This document shows positions 44,278-53,220 of a DNA stretch of 64,000 bases, piece by piece. Each line of letters starts with the position of its first letter. The stretch's first letter is position 1. Both the position numbers and the translations under genes were made by a program. The stretch spans positions 124,001 through 188,000 of the forward strand of contig JAUWYX010000001.1 in assembly GCA_030615625.1 (NCBI GenBank), read 5' to 3'. A model generated the notes under the pieces. The model saw only the letters and a list, made by a program, of their open reading frames with translations. It did no database searches and was not told the DNA's origin. The stretch is from Dehalococcoidia bacterium (GTDB taxonomy: Bacteria > Chloroflexota > Dehalococcoidia > GIF9 > AB-539-J10).

Positions 44278-46044
44278 TTGAAAAAAGTACTTTTTATCTC
44301 ATTAGCGGTGATACTGGCTCTTAGCGTGAGCCTCATCGGCTGTGGAGGAGATGGAGAACTACCCAGTATCTATATCGGCAGTGGTGCACTTGACGGTGAC
44401 GGTATCCCGGTGGACTTCTTCACTGATGAAGACGTGCGCAAGGGTTTCTGCTATGCCTTTGACTATGATACTTACATTGCCGATGCTCTGCAGGGCCAGG
44501 GTGTGCAGAGGGGCTCGCCGGTCGTTGAAGGACTTTACGGCTACGATCCTGATGCGCCGATGTATAGCTATAACGTGACAAAGGCTGAGACACACTTGAA
44601 GCTCGCCTGGAACGGCACGGTCTGGGAGAAGGGATTCAAATTCACCCTGCTCTACAACGTGGGTAACCTGCCGCGTAAGACCGCCTGTGAGATACTGGCT
44701 AAGAACCTGTACTCGATCAATGACAAATTCCAGGTCAGTATCCTTGCGCTGGCGTGGCCCACTATACTGGCCAAAATGTACGGCACTCGAGATATGCCCA
44801 TGTTCCAGGTAGGCTGGATGCCCGACTACCCCCACGCCGATAATTTCATCGTTCCCTTCATGCACAGCCAGGGTACCTTCTCTGGGTGGCAAGGCTACGG
44901 CTATACTGAACTCGACGACATGATCACGGCAGCATTCCAGGATACCAATCCCGTGACGCAACAAGCCAAGTACGATGCAATACAGCAGCGTTACTACGAC
45001 GATGCCCCTGGCATCGTGCTGGCCCAGCCGATAGCGAGGCGCTACTTCACCGAGCATATAGATGGTTTCTATTACAACCCCTGTGAATCTTCTTATGCCG
45101 GGCGCCTCTTAGACATGAGCAAGTCGGAAGTGGGGGGAGTACCGTACAAGAACGATGGTATCTTTGTCTTTGAGACCATCGGAGATATCACCTCCCTTGA
45201 CCCAGCCTGGATATACGACACAGCTAGCGGTATGCAGGTGGGTCTAATCAATGAGCAGCTCTTGTACTATGACGGCAACTCGACCGAAGTCTTTCAACCC
45301 TTGCTGGCTACCAATTGGTCATTCAACGCAGGAACTCTCGAATATCGCTTCACTATCCGTTCAGGCGTCCAGTTCAGCAATGGTAACAACCTGACCCCCG
45401 CAGATGTGGAATACACCTTCGAGCGGGCGATGTGCCAGGACAGACCGGCTGGACCTATCTGGATGTACTACCAGGCGCTGCTAGGTGCAGATGTGTGGGG
45501 TTACGAAGACACCACTTTTGCAGCTATTGATGCTGCCGTTGAAGTTGACGGCAATGACGTAGTGTTTACACTGTCGGGTGCTTACTGGGAGATGCCATTC
45601 ACACAGATTCTGTGCGGCCAATGGGCCGGCATTGTCGACTATGAATATTGTCAGTCTATAAACGATTGGGACGGCACTGAAGGAGACGTTGCCAGTTTCT
45701 TGCACCCTGCCGAGCCTGGTGACATCCCCCTCTACGAGGTGCCGATTGGTACCGGACCGTGGAAACTGAACACGTGGACGAAGGGCATTCAGGTCATATT
45801 GTATGAAAACACTACCTACTGGGGTGGCTCAGTCCCGTTTAATCAGGTCATCACCAAGGTGGTAGAGGAATGGAGTAGCCGAAAGCTATCACTCCTTGCC
45901 GGGGATGCCGACCTTGTCTATGTGCCGGCGACTAGATTTGACGAGATGGACGAGGAGGCGGGCCTCAACGTCTACCAAGACCTGCCTTCGCTCTCCGTTG
46001 ATGCATTCTTCTTCAATATGATTATCGGAGGACCCTCAAGCTAA
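44278..46044 (+). CDS. Peptide ABC transporter binding lipoprotein, apparently circularly permuted
   Basis: A lipoprotein signal (lipobox LIGC, Cys22) is followed not by the N-terminal lobe of a family 5 binding protein but by what is normally its C-terminal half: FFTDEDVRKGFCYAFDYDTY to DGFYYNP and a natural-looking end LLDMSKS (about 275-283). Then comes what is normally the first half: ETIGDITSLDPAWIYD, NEQLLYYDGNS, EYRFTIRSGVQFSNGN, GTGPWKLNTWTKG, ending DAFFFNMIIGGPSS. The end would naturally continue into the start. TTG 44278 follows AAAGGAGGAG. It may be a true permutation, a tandem-copy remnant or an assembly error. Confidence 0.8.
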   Translation: MKKVLFISLAVILALSVSLIGCGGDGELPSIYIGSGALDGDGIPVDFFTDEDVRKGFCYAFDYDTYIADALQGQGVQRGSPVVEGLYGYDPDAPMYSYNVTKAETHLKLAWNGTVWEKGFKFTLLYNVGNLPRKTACEILAKNLYSINDKFQVSILALAWPTILAKMYGTRDMPMFQVGWMPDYPHADNFIVPFMHSQGTFSGWQGYGYTELDDMITAAFQDTNPVTQQAKYDAIQQRYYDDAPGIVLAQPIARRYFTEHIDGFYYNPCESSYAGRLLDMSKSEVGGVPYKNDGIFVFETIGDITSLDPAWIYDTASGMQVGLINEQLLYYDGNSTEVFQPLLATNWSFNAGTLEYRFTIRSGVQFSNGNNLTPADVEYTFERAMCQDRPAGPIWMYYQALLGADVWGYEDTTFAAIDAAVEVDGNDVVFTLSGAYWEMPFTQILCGQWAGIVDYEYCQSINDWDGTEGDVASFLHPAEPGDIPLYEVPIGTGPWKLNTWTKGIQVILYENTTYWGGSVPFNQVITKVVEEWSSRKLSLLAGDADLVYVPATRFDEMDEEAGLNVYQDLPSLSVDAFFFNMIIGGPSS

Positions 46045-46090
46045 GAGTGATGTTTCAAGGCTCCTAGTGAGCTTGGTGAAACAAGTCAGG

Positions 46091-46116
46091 AAACCCCCGC
46101 TTGCAAGCGGGGGTTT
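46091..46116. terminator. Perfect palindromic hairpin between binding protein and permease
   Basis: AAACCCCCGCTTG pairs with CAAGCGGGGGTTT in a 26-base perfect palindrome. It may be a partial terminator or mRNA-stabilising hairpin that makes the binding protein more abundant than the membrane components, as is common for such operons. Confidence 0.75.
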
Positions 46117-46138
46117 CTTCGTGGTATAAAGGTGTGAT

Positions 46139-47185
46139 TTGGAACTCAGGTCTTATATTATCCGGCGCCTGCTTTTTCTTATCCCGGTGCTGTTCGGGGT
46201 GACCATCTTCATCTTCGGCATTACGATGCTGTTTTCCCCGATAGAGCGGGCATCTCTTTATGTCACCGACGCCAGGCAGATGACCAATATACCGCAGCTC
46301 ATCGAGACTTACGGTCTTGACCAGCCGTTCTGGGTACAATACGGCAACTGGATTAGCGAGGTATTCAGTGGTAATCTGGGCTGGTCAAGAGTGGTGGGGA
46401 TGCCTGTTGGGGACGCTATCTGGGCTTTTCTGCCGGCTACCCTGGAACTGTCAATATTCGCCACACCGATTATCATTTTGATGGGCATCTTCCTCGGTAC
46501 CAAAGCCGCCGCCCACAAAGACAGGCCGCTTGACCATGGGACACGGGTAATGGCCATCTTCGGATGGTCACTGCCCACTTTCTGGCTGGGGTTAATACTG
46601 ATGATGGTTTTCTACGGCTACTTCACCGGCCTCCTGCCACCCAGCCGGCTGAGTATCCCGATGGAACTGGTGGTCAACTCCGCCTCGTTTATCCGTTACA
46701 CTCATATCAACACTATTGACGCTATACTCAATCTTAAGGGAGCGGTCTTTCTGGACGCCTTAAGACATCTTATCTTGCCGGTCATCACCCTTTCGGTGAC
46801 CCAGGTGGCCTTTATTATGAGGCTTATGCGCTCCAGCATGCTGGAGTCTCTGGGTAAGGGATATATTCTCACCGCCAGGGCCAAGGGGCTTTCTGAAAGG
46901 GTGGTGGTCAACAAGCACGCCCGCCGCAATGCCCTCATCCCGGTGATAACCGTAGCCGGTTATGTGTTTGCTGGCATGGTGAACGGTGTCGTTATTACCG
47001 AGACCATCTTCACCTATAAAGGACTCGGCTGGTGGGCCTGGCAATCTGCAGTGCGTCTGGACATAGCATCGGTCCTGGGCTTTGCGCTCTTTAATTCCGT
47101 CTTGTTTGTGCTAGTCAACCTGGTCGTTGATATACTCTACACCCGCGTTGACCCTCGAGTGAGGTTGGGAGGAGTAATGCAGTGA
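46139..47185 (+). CDS. Peptide ABC transporter permease (DppB/OppB type)
   Basis: Six membrane helices are seen, the first in IIRRLLFLIPVLFGVTIFIF. The cytoplasmic EAA-like loop (TARAKGLSERVVVNKHARRN) docks the ATPase. Start TTG 46139 has AAAGGTG upstream. Its stop overlaps the start of the second permease by four bases. It should form the translocation pore with the next gene product. Confidence 0.92.
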   Translation: MELRSYIIRRLLFLIPVLFGVTIFIFGITMLFSPIERASLYVTDARQMTNIPQLIETYGLDQPFWVQYGNWISEVFSGNLGWSRVVGMPVGDAIWAFLPATLELSIFATPIIILMGIFLGTKAAAHKDRPLDHGTRVMAIFGWSLPTFWLGLILMMVFYGYFTGLLPPSRLSIPMELVVNSASFIRYTHINTIDAILNLKGAVFLDALRHLILPVITLSVTQVAFIMRLMRSSMLESLGKGYILTARAKGLSERVVVNKHARRNALIPVITVAGYVFAGMVNGVVITETIFTYKGLGWWAWQSAVRLDIASVLGFALFNSVLFVLVNLVVDILYTRVDPRVRLGGVMQ

Positions 47186-48069
47186 GCGACTGGAAATTCA
47201 TGGCACGGCAGCTAGTTAAGAACCCGCTTTCGCTGGCTGGAATCATAATCATCTCTATCTTTGTCATCATTGCTATCTTCGCTCCCCTTATAGCCCCACC
47301 GCCTGAGGGCCATCTGGATCACTATATGATACCCCGCGACGGTTACTCGGCGACACCAAAACTTCCCAGCGAGGAGCATATCTTTGGCACCACCGAGGGG
47401 CAGTACGATATTTTCTACGGTGTTATCTGGGGCACCCGCTCGGCATTTCGCGTGGGCCTAGTGGTGATTGGTATCGTGCTTGTCACAGGGATTTTACTGG
47501 GCAGCCTGGCTGGCTACTTCGGTGGGATTATCGACGAGGTTATCATGCGCATCACCGATATCTTCCTGGCCTTCCCAGCTCTCATTCTGGCCATGGCAAT
47601 CGTTGCTGCCCTAGGGCCCAGCCTGAGGAGCGTTATGATCGCTCTTACCGTGGTTTCGTGGCCTTCCTATGCGCGGCTGATCCGCGGCGACATACTACAG
47701 GTGCGCGAGGAGGATTACATCGAGGCTTCTCGCGGCATCGGCGCCTCAAACTTCAGGGTTATAATGCGCCATGCGCTGCCCAACGCCATCTACCCCACCC
47801 TTGTCATGGCTTCACTGGACATAGGGGCGGTGGTCCTGACAGCGGCAGCACTGAGCTTTCTGGGCCTGGGCGCCCCTGAAGGCTACGCCGACTGGGGGCA
47901 ACTGACTTCATTCGCCCGCAACTGGATCGTAGGGCCATCGAGTGACCCGTTGAGGTACTGGTTCGCAGTGACCATTCCCGGCCTGTTCATCCTCTTCTTT
48001 GTGCTGGGCTGGAATCTCCTTGGTGATGCCTTCAGGGATATTCTTGATCCCAGGTTGGCGAGGCGCTAG
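47182..48069 (+). CDS. Peptide ABC transporter permease (DppC/OppC type)
   Basis: The N-terminal helix, an extracytoplasmic loop and five further membrane helices fit DppC. The EAA-like loop reads EASRGIGASNFRVIMRHALP. Start is GTG in a four-base overlap with the previous gene. The length of 295 is standard. Confidence 0.92.
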   Translation: MSDWKFMARQLVKNPLSLAGIIIISIFVIIAIFAPLIAPPPEGHLDHYMIPRDGYSATPKLPSEEHIFGTTEGQYDIFYGVIWGTRSAFRVGLVVIGIVLVTGILLGSLAGYFGGIIDEVIMRITDIFLAFPALILAMAIVAALGPSLRSVMIALTVVSWPSYARLIRGDILQVREEDYIEASRGIGASNFRVIMRHALPNAIYPTLVMASLDIGAVVLTAAALSFLGLGAPEGYADWGQLTSFARNWIVGPSSDPLRYWFAVTIPGLFILFFVLGWNLLGDAFRDILDPRLARR

Positions 48070-49227
48070 ATGGGAAACCTTATCAGGATAAGAGACCTCA
48101 CGGTCAGGTTCTACACTTATGAAGGTGTTGTCCACGCCATTGATGACCTGGACCTGGACATCAGGCAGGGGGAAACACTGGGGATAGTGGGTGAAACCGG
48201 TTCGGGAAAGACGATGACCGCCCTGGCCATCCTTCGCCTTATCCCCTACCCCGGCAGGATAGAATCGGGCAGCATCGTCTTCTTTGACAGAGATCTCCAC
48301 AGCGAAATCGAGCTGCTGAAATTGAGCGAGGATAAGATGAGGTCTATCCGCGGCAACAAGATATCCATGGTCTTCCAGGAGCCGGGGGCTGCTTTAAACC
48401 CTGTATATACCATCGGTGATCAAATCTCCGAAGTCTTCTTGCTTCACCAGCGCCGTGAATTGGGTAAGCGGGCAAATAAACAAGTAGATAGGTTGCTCAG
48501 AGATGGAGACGGCCTTGCCGCTAGCATCAAGAGGCCCTTCTGGCACTGGCAGAAGAGGCTCTACAACAAGATAGCTCAGGAATCTAATCCCTTTGAGCCG
48601 CGCTTCTTGAGCCATGTCCCATTGTTCAGGCGGCTTCTCTGGCGGCTAAAAAATGAGTCCAAATTGCTGACGGTTGATATGTTGAAAGATGTGGAAATCC
48701 CCGACGCGGCCCGTGTAGCCGTTCACTACCCTCACGAACTCTCGGGGGGTATGAAACAACGGGCGGTCATTGCCATGGCACTTGCCTGCTCTCCGGAGCT
48801 TCTCATCGCCGACGAGCCGACTACCTCACTTGATGTCACTATTCAAGCTCAGATGCTGGAACTCTTCCGGCGCATTAAAGTGGAAAAGGGAGCCTCTGTT
48901 CTTTTTATCACCCATAACCTGGGAGTGGCATCCGAAGTCTGTGACCGTGTGGCAGTTATGTACGCCGGAAGTCTATGCGAAGTGGCCAGCGTTGAGGAGC
49001 TATTCCTCCACCCATCACATCCTTATACCAAGGCTTTACTCGATTCTGTTCCTATGCCCGGGAAGGAACTGCAGACCATCCCCGGGGCGCTGGCTGACCC
49101 ATTGAACCCGCCGTCGGGTTGTCGCTTTCATCCGCGGTGCCCAAGCGCCACGCCGGTATGCCAGCAAGAGAAAGCCAAACTTAAAGAGATTAGCAAAGAC
49201 CATATGGTCGCCTGTCATCTTTTCTAG
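48070..49227 (+). CDS. Peptide ABC transporter ATPase (DppD/OppD type)
   Basis: Walker A (GETGSGKT), signature LSGGMKQRAVIAMAL, Walker B (LLIADEPTTSLDV) and the family C-terminal motif GCRFHPRCPSATPVC, with Cys residues that may bind an iron-sulfur cluster, are present. A 60-residue insertion (about 135-200) between the Q loop and the signature is longer than usual. The ATG directly follows the permease stop. Confidence 0.93.
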   Translation: MGNLIRIRDLTVRFYTYEGVVHAIDDLDLDIRQGETLGIVGETGSGKTMTALAILRLIPYPGRIESGSIVFFDRDLHSEIELLKLSEDKMRSIRGNKISMVFQEPGAALNPVYTIGDQISEVFLLHQRRELGKRANKQVDRLLRDGDGLAASIKRPFWHWQKRLYNKIAQESNPFEPRFLSHVPLFRRLLWRLKNESKLLTVDMLKDVEIPDAARVAVHYPHELSGGMKQRAVIAMALACSPELLIADEPTTSLDVTIQAQMLELFRRIKVEKGASVLFITHNLGVASEVCDRVAVMYAGSLCEVASVEELFLHPSHPYTKALLDSVPMPGKELQTIPGALADPLNPPSGCRFHPRCPSATPVCQQEKAKLKEISKDHMVACHLF

Positions 49228-49242
49228 TCTAAGATTTAATCT

Positions 49243-50289
49243 ATGAACACATTAATTGATATCAGGAAACTGAAGAAACACTTCCCGATAGTCGGTGGTG
49301 TTCTTAGAAGACCAGTAGGAATGGTCAAAGCGGTGGACGGTGTCAGCCTGACGATTAAGCGGGGGCAGTGGCTGGGGCTGGTCGGCGAATCGGGCTGCGG
49401 CAAGACCACGCTTGCCAAGACAGCTGTCCGTCTCCTGAAACCAACCAGTGGAAATATCTATTTTGATGTTCCCGATGAGGTGAAGGCGGAGATAGAAGAA
49501 TTGCAGTCGCTGGGCAGGAACAATAGTAAATTGAATTCTCTTCTAAAAGAGAATGATCTAGCGACCTTTTCCGGTAGCAGGGTCCGCTTATTTCGTCGCC
49601 GTGCCCAGCTTGTCCACCAGGACCCATTTACCTCACTTGATCCGCGGATGAAGATAAAAAATATAGTTGCTGAGCCACTGACGATACACCGGGTCCTTTC
49701 TGGCCAGGCACGGGAGACGGCGGTCAAGGAGCTGTTACAGACGGTTGGGTTGAGCGCGGGGCAATTGAACCGCTATCCCCACCAGTTTAGCGGCGGTCAG
49801 CGCCAGCGCATTGCTATTGCTCGTGCCCTGGCTATGAAACCAGAATTTATTGCCTTTGACGAACCGACCTCTGCTCTTGACGTCTCCGTCCAGGCACAGA
49901 TCCTCAACCTTCTGAAGGAGCTCAAAAGTGAGTTTGGCCTTACTTATCTCTACATCACCCATGAACTTTTGATTGCCGAGAGTGTCTGCGATTATATCGC
50001 CGTGATGTACCTGGGTAAGGTGGTGGAGATGGGAAAGCCTGAGGAAATATTTCATACGCCACGTCATCCCTATTCACAGTCATTGGTCGCGGCAACGCCA
50101 GTCCCTGACCCTAAGAGAAGAGTCGGTCGCATTGTACTTCCTGGTGAAGTGCCCAGTCCAGCCAATCCACCACCTGGCTGTACCTTTCACCCCAGGTGTT
50201 CCCGGGCCAGCCAAGAGTGCCGTGAACTTTCACCAGCGCTCGAGCTTGTTGGCAACGACCATTACGTTGCCTGCTTTCATCCTCTGTAG
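49243..50289 (+). CDS. Peptide ABC transporter ATPase (DppF/OppF type)
   Basis: Walker A (GESGCGKTTLAK), Q loop (VHQDPFTSLDP), signature FSGGQRQRIAIARAL and Walker B (FIAFDEPTSALDV) are all intact. The C-terminal GCTFHPRCSRASQEC is typical of the oligopeptide group. An insertion of about 45 residues (about 70-115) separates Walker A from the Q loop. It ends the operon; no clear terminator follows. Confidence 0.93.
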   Translation: MNTLIDIRKLKKHFPIVGGVLRRPVGMVKAVDGVSLTIKRGQWLGLVGESGCGKTTLAKTAVRLLKPTSGNIYFDVPDEVKAEIEELQSLGRNNSKLNSLLKENDLATFSGSRVRLFRRRAQLVHQDPFTSLDPRMKIKNIVAEPLTIHRVLSGQARETAVKELLQTVGLSAGQLNRYPHQFSGGQRQRIAIARALAMKPEFIAFDEPTSALDVSVQAQILNLLKELKSEFGLTYLYITHELLIAESVCDYIAVMYLGKVVEMGKPEEIFHTPRHPYSQSLVAATPVPDPKRRVGRIVLPGEVPSPANPPPGCTFHPRCSRASQECRELSPALELVGNDHYVACFHPL

Positions 50290-50406
50290 ACCTCTAACTC
50301 CTCTCCAGCCTTGTTTATTTACTTCATTTACCAGTGATTTTCCTCACAATGGAGACCCGTGCTATACTTCACGGATTCAACTGTAAGATTACTAGAGAAA
50401 AGAGCA

Positions 50407-51033
50407 ATGATTGTAAAAATGCTAGCGGTCGGTCCTTTCGCCTCTAACTGCTATATCGTTGGTTCATCTTCAACTAAGCAAGGAATAATTATTGACCCTG
50501 GTGCTGAAGCTGAGATTATTTTGAGAACGGTGCAGCAAACGGGATTATCCGTATCCTTAATCGTGATAACCCATGCCCATATGGACCATGTTGGTGCCCT
50601 TCGCACAGTTCAAGAAAAGACTCATGCCCAGTTTGCCGTTCATGAGGCCGAGAAAGGCTTTGTATTTTCCGCCCCCATGCGTATGCTAACATCGCTCGGC
50701 CTCACCCCTGTTAAGTCACCTCCTAAGCCTGATAGGTTACTCAAGGACGGTGACCAAATAGATATAGGCGACTTACAATTTGAAGTCCTCTATACCCCGG
50801 GACATAGTTCTGGTGGGATCTCTCTTTCAGGTCATGGGGTAGTCTTTAGCGGTGATACTCTATTTAATTTTGGCATTGGCAGAACCGACTTCCCCGGTTG
50901 CAGCCACGAACGTCTTATGAAAAGCATTCGTGAAAAACTTATGGTTTTGCCTGATGAAACCATTGTCTATCCCGGCCACGGACCACCCACCACTATCGGC
51001 GATGAACGCCGAGGAAATCCTTTCCTCCAGTGA
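50407..51033 (+). CDS. MBL-fold hydrolase, glyoxalase II-like
   Basis: The metallo-beta-lactamase motifs THAHMDHVGAL, TPGHSSGGISL, FSGDTLFNFGIGRTDF and YPGHGPPT are clear. This group includes hydroxyacylglutathione hydrolase-like enzymes acting on thioesters, with real substrates rarely known in anaerobes. ATG 50407 is preferred over an upstream start, since residues before it do not fit the family. It converges with aroC. Confidence 0.9.
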   Translation: MIVKMLAVGPFASNCYIVGSSSTKQGIIIDPGAEAEIILRTVQQTGLSVSLIVITHAHMDHVGALRTVQEKTHAQFAVHEAEKGFVFSAPMRMLTSLGLTPVKSPPKPDRLLKDGDQIDIGDLQFEVLYTPGHSSGGISLSGHGVVFSGDTLFNFGIGRTDFPGCSHERLMKSIREKLMVLPDETIVYPGHGPPTTIGDERRGNPFLQ

Positions 51034-51115
51034 TTATCCTCTCTAGAGACTTCCTTTGACAGTTCTTCGCTGTCGCTAATGCTGCCTAGTTTGCCCTGGG
51101 ATAATAGTTGCTCAA

Positions 51116-52297
51116 TCAAGATATGTTGCTCAGATAATTACGGTAATTTGTCAGGGTCTCCTTTAAGTTATCACCGCCGAATTTCTCCAGGCAAGCATCA
51201 GCCAGGACAACGGCTAGCATGGATTCGGCGATTACCCCGGCGGCCGGGACAACACAAATATCGCTGCGCTCGTAATGAGCCTTCGCTATCTCTCCACTGC
51301 TAAGGTCTATGGAAGGTAAAGGATTAGCCAGGGTAGCAATAGGTTTGATTGCTGCCCTGACTATTATGTCCTCGCCATTGCTTATGCCACCTTCGATACC
51401 TCCGGCACGGTTGGTGGCACGTCGCCAAGGGAATCCCTTCGCTTTACTGCGTGGACCGGGTTCGATAACGTCGTGAGCCTGCGAGCCTTTACGCTCGGCT
51501 AAGGCAAATCCTGCTCCGATTTCCACCCCTTTCACGGCATTGATGCTCATTATCGCTTGAGCAATCCTGCCATCGAGACGGCGGTCCCAGCTAACGTGGC
51601 TGCCCAGACCGATTGGGACACCAGTAGAAATTACCTCAAAAATGCCACCCAACGTGTCCCCATTAGCTTTGGCCTCATCAATGGCTGCCATCATCGCCTT
51701 TTCTAGCTCGGCATGGGCACAGCGTACTGGGGAGACTTCTACTTGCTGCCAATCCATAGAGCCTGCTTCGCAGAGCGAGGCTGATGGTTCATGGCTAACA
51801 CTGCCAATTACTACAGTGCGGCTATGAATAGCAATGCCCAACTCCTCCAAGAATCTTCGGGCTATAGCTCCGACAGCTACTCTTGTGGCTGTTTCCCGGG
51901 CACTGGCTCTTTCCATAATCGGCCTGATATCTTTGAGACCATATTTAGTCAGTCCGGCCAGGTCGGCATGTCCCGGGCGGGGACAGGTTACAGGCTCGAT
52001 TTCTTTCTCTACCGGAGAAATGCTTAGCTGTTCCTGCCAGTTTTGCCAATCCCGGTTGGTGATAAAGAGTGCGATGGGGCTACCTGTAGTGAGCCCGTAG
52101 CGAACACCTGCTATAATCTCCGCCTTATCTTCTTCAATCTTCATGCGAGGACCACGCCCATAGCCCTGCTGGCGACGCATGAGTTCCTTATTGATATATC
52201 CCTCTTTCAGGGGAAGGGCAGCCACCATCCCTTCCACTATGGCTACCAACCCCTTTCCGTGGGATTCTCCACCAGTAAGAAAACGAAATTGTCCCAT
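51116..52297 (-). CDS. aroC: Chorismate synthase
   Basis: This FMN-dependent enzyme makes chorismate, the last step of the shikimate pathway. MGQFRFLTGGESHGKGLVAIVEG, RRQQGYGRGPRM, GHADLAGLTKYG and the C-terminal RSDICVVPAAGVIAE segments are diagnostic. The ATG overlaps the sppA stop by one base (TAATG), so it is translated by coupling. It ends the alaS-ruvX-aroE-sppA-aroC transcript. Confidence 0.96.
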   Translation of the reverse strand: MGQFRFLTGGESHGKGLVAIVEGMVAALPLKEGYINKELMRRQQGYGRGPRMKIEEDKAEIIAGVRYGLTTGSPIALFITNRDWQNWQEQLSISPVEKEIEPVTCPRPGHADLAGLTKYGLKDIRPIMERASARETATRVAVGAIARRFLEELGIAIHSRTVVIGSVSHEPSASLCEAGSMDWQQVEVSPVRCAHAELEKAMMAAIDEAKANGDTLGGIFEVISTGVPIGLGSHVSWDRRLDGRIAQAIMSINAVKGVEIGAGFALAERKGSQAHDVIEPGPRSKAKGFPWRRATNRAGGIEGGISNGEDIIVRAAIKPIATLANPLPSIDLSSGEIAKAHYERSDICVVPAAGVIAESMLAVVLADACLEKFGGDNLKETLTNYRNYLSNIS

Positions 52298-53220
52298 TAG
52301 CTCTGATATAGAAATAGAGGTTGCCTATAGTTATGGCTTAAAGTTTCCAATAAAATTATATCCTGGGCGCTCAACCCCGATACCCTCGCCTTTATAGCAT
52401 CGACAAGCCCCAACAGCGACCATAGTGTTAGTCTGGGTGGTTGATAATACTCCACTATCGCAGTTTCGATGCCAGCTAATTCTAATGCCAAATTTATGGC
52501 TGTATCCAGCCCACCCAGTTCATCAACCAGACCCAACTCCTTGGCTTTGGTACCAGTGTAAATTTGTCCCGTAGCTAAATTTCTGACCTCTTCCCTGCTT
52601 AGCTCCCTCCCTTCAGCCACCACATCGATAAACTGCTCGTAATACTCGTCGACCATCCCCTGCATGATTTCCTCTTCTTCCGGTGTCAGTTCCCTGAATC
52701 CCCAATACATGTCCTTATACTTGCCGCCCTTGAATATTTCTATCTGGATACCCAGCTTCTCCAGAAGCCCCTCGATGTTTGTTACTTGATAGATAACACC
52801 AATGCTCCCCGTCATTGTGGTAGGAAGGGCAACAATTTTATCCGCTTGGGTTGAGATATAGTAGCCTCCTGAAGCAGCCGTGCCCCCCATGCTTACCACA
52901 ATGGGTTTTGTCTCCTTAACTCTTTCTATCTCCCATAGGATTTCCTGGCAAGGCGCTATCTCACCCCCAGGGCTCTCTATGCGGAAAACAATTGCCTTTA
53001 CTGCTGTATCTTTCTCCGCTTTCGTTAAATAGTCTCTCACCAACTCCGGGGTAATGGTTGAGCCGGAGAACAATGAAGAGCTTTCGGTGGTAATAGTCCC
53101 ACTGAGTGAGATTATAGCAATTTTACCTGCTGCCGGCCTAGAAAGTAAGATAATCGGAATTAGTATCGCCGCAAGCAATGCCAATACGCACAAACTGATA
53201 ATGATTGCCTTTTTTTTCAC
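52297..53220 (-). CDS. sppA: Signal peptide peptidase SppA (short form)
   Basis: An N-terminal membrane helix (about 4-27) anchors a serine protease that digests cleaved signal peptides. The nucleophile Ser is in GGTAASGGYYIS and the general-base Lys in FKGGKYKDM. The length of about 300 matches the short SppA form of Gram-positive bacteria. GTG start with GGAGGAAAAGG upstream overlaps the aroE stop by four bases. Confidence 0.93.
   Translation of the reverse strand: MKKKAIIISLCVLALLAAILIPIILLSRPAAGKIAIISLSGTITTESSSLFSGSTITPELVRDYLTKAEKDTAVKAIVFRIESPGGEIAPCQEILWEIERVKETKPIVVSMGGTAASGGYYISTQADKIVALPTTMTGSIGVIYQVTNIEGLLEKLGIQIEIFKGGKYKDMYWGFRELTPEEEEIMQGMVDEYYEQFIDVVAEGRELSREEVRNLATGQIYTGTKAKELGLVDELGGLDTAINLALELAGIETAIVEYYQPPRLTLWSLLGLVDAIKARVSGLSAQDIILLETLSHNYRQPLFLYQS

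Noticed and set aside
44359-45057. Long minus-strand reading frame opposite the binding-protein gene
   Set aside because: It has no ribosome binding site or recognisable domain and mirrors the codon bias of the real gene on the other strand.
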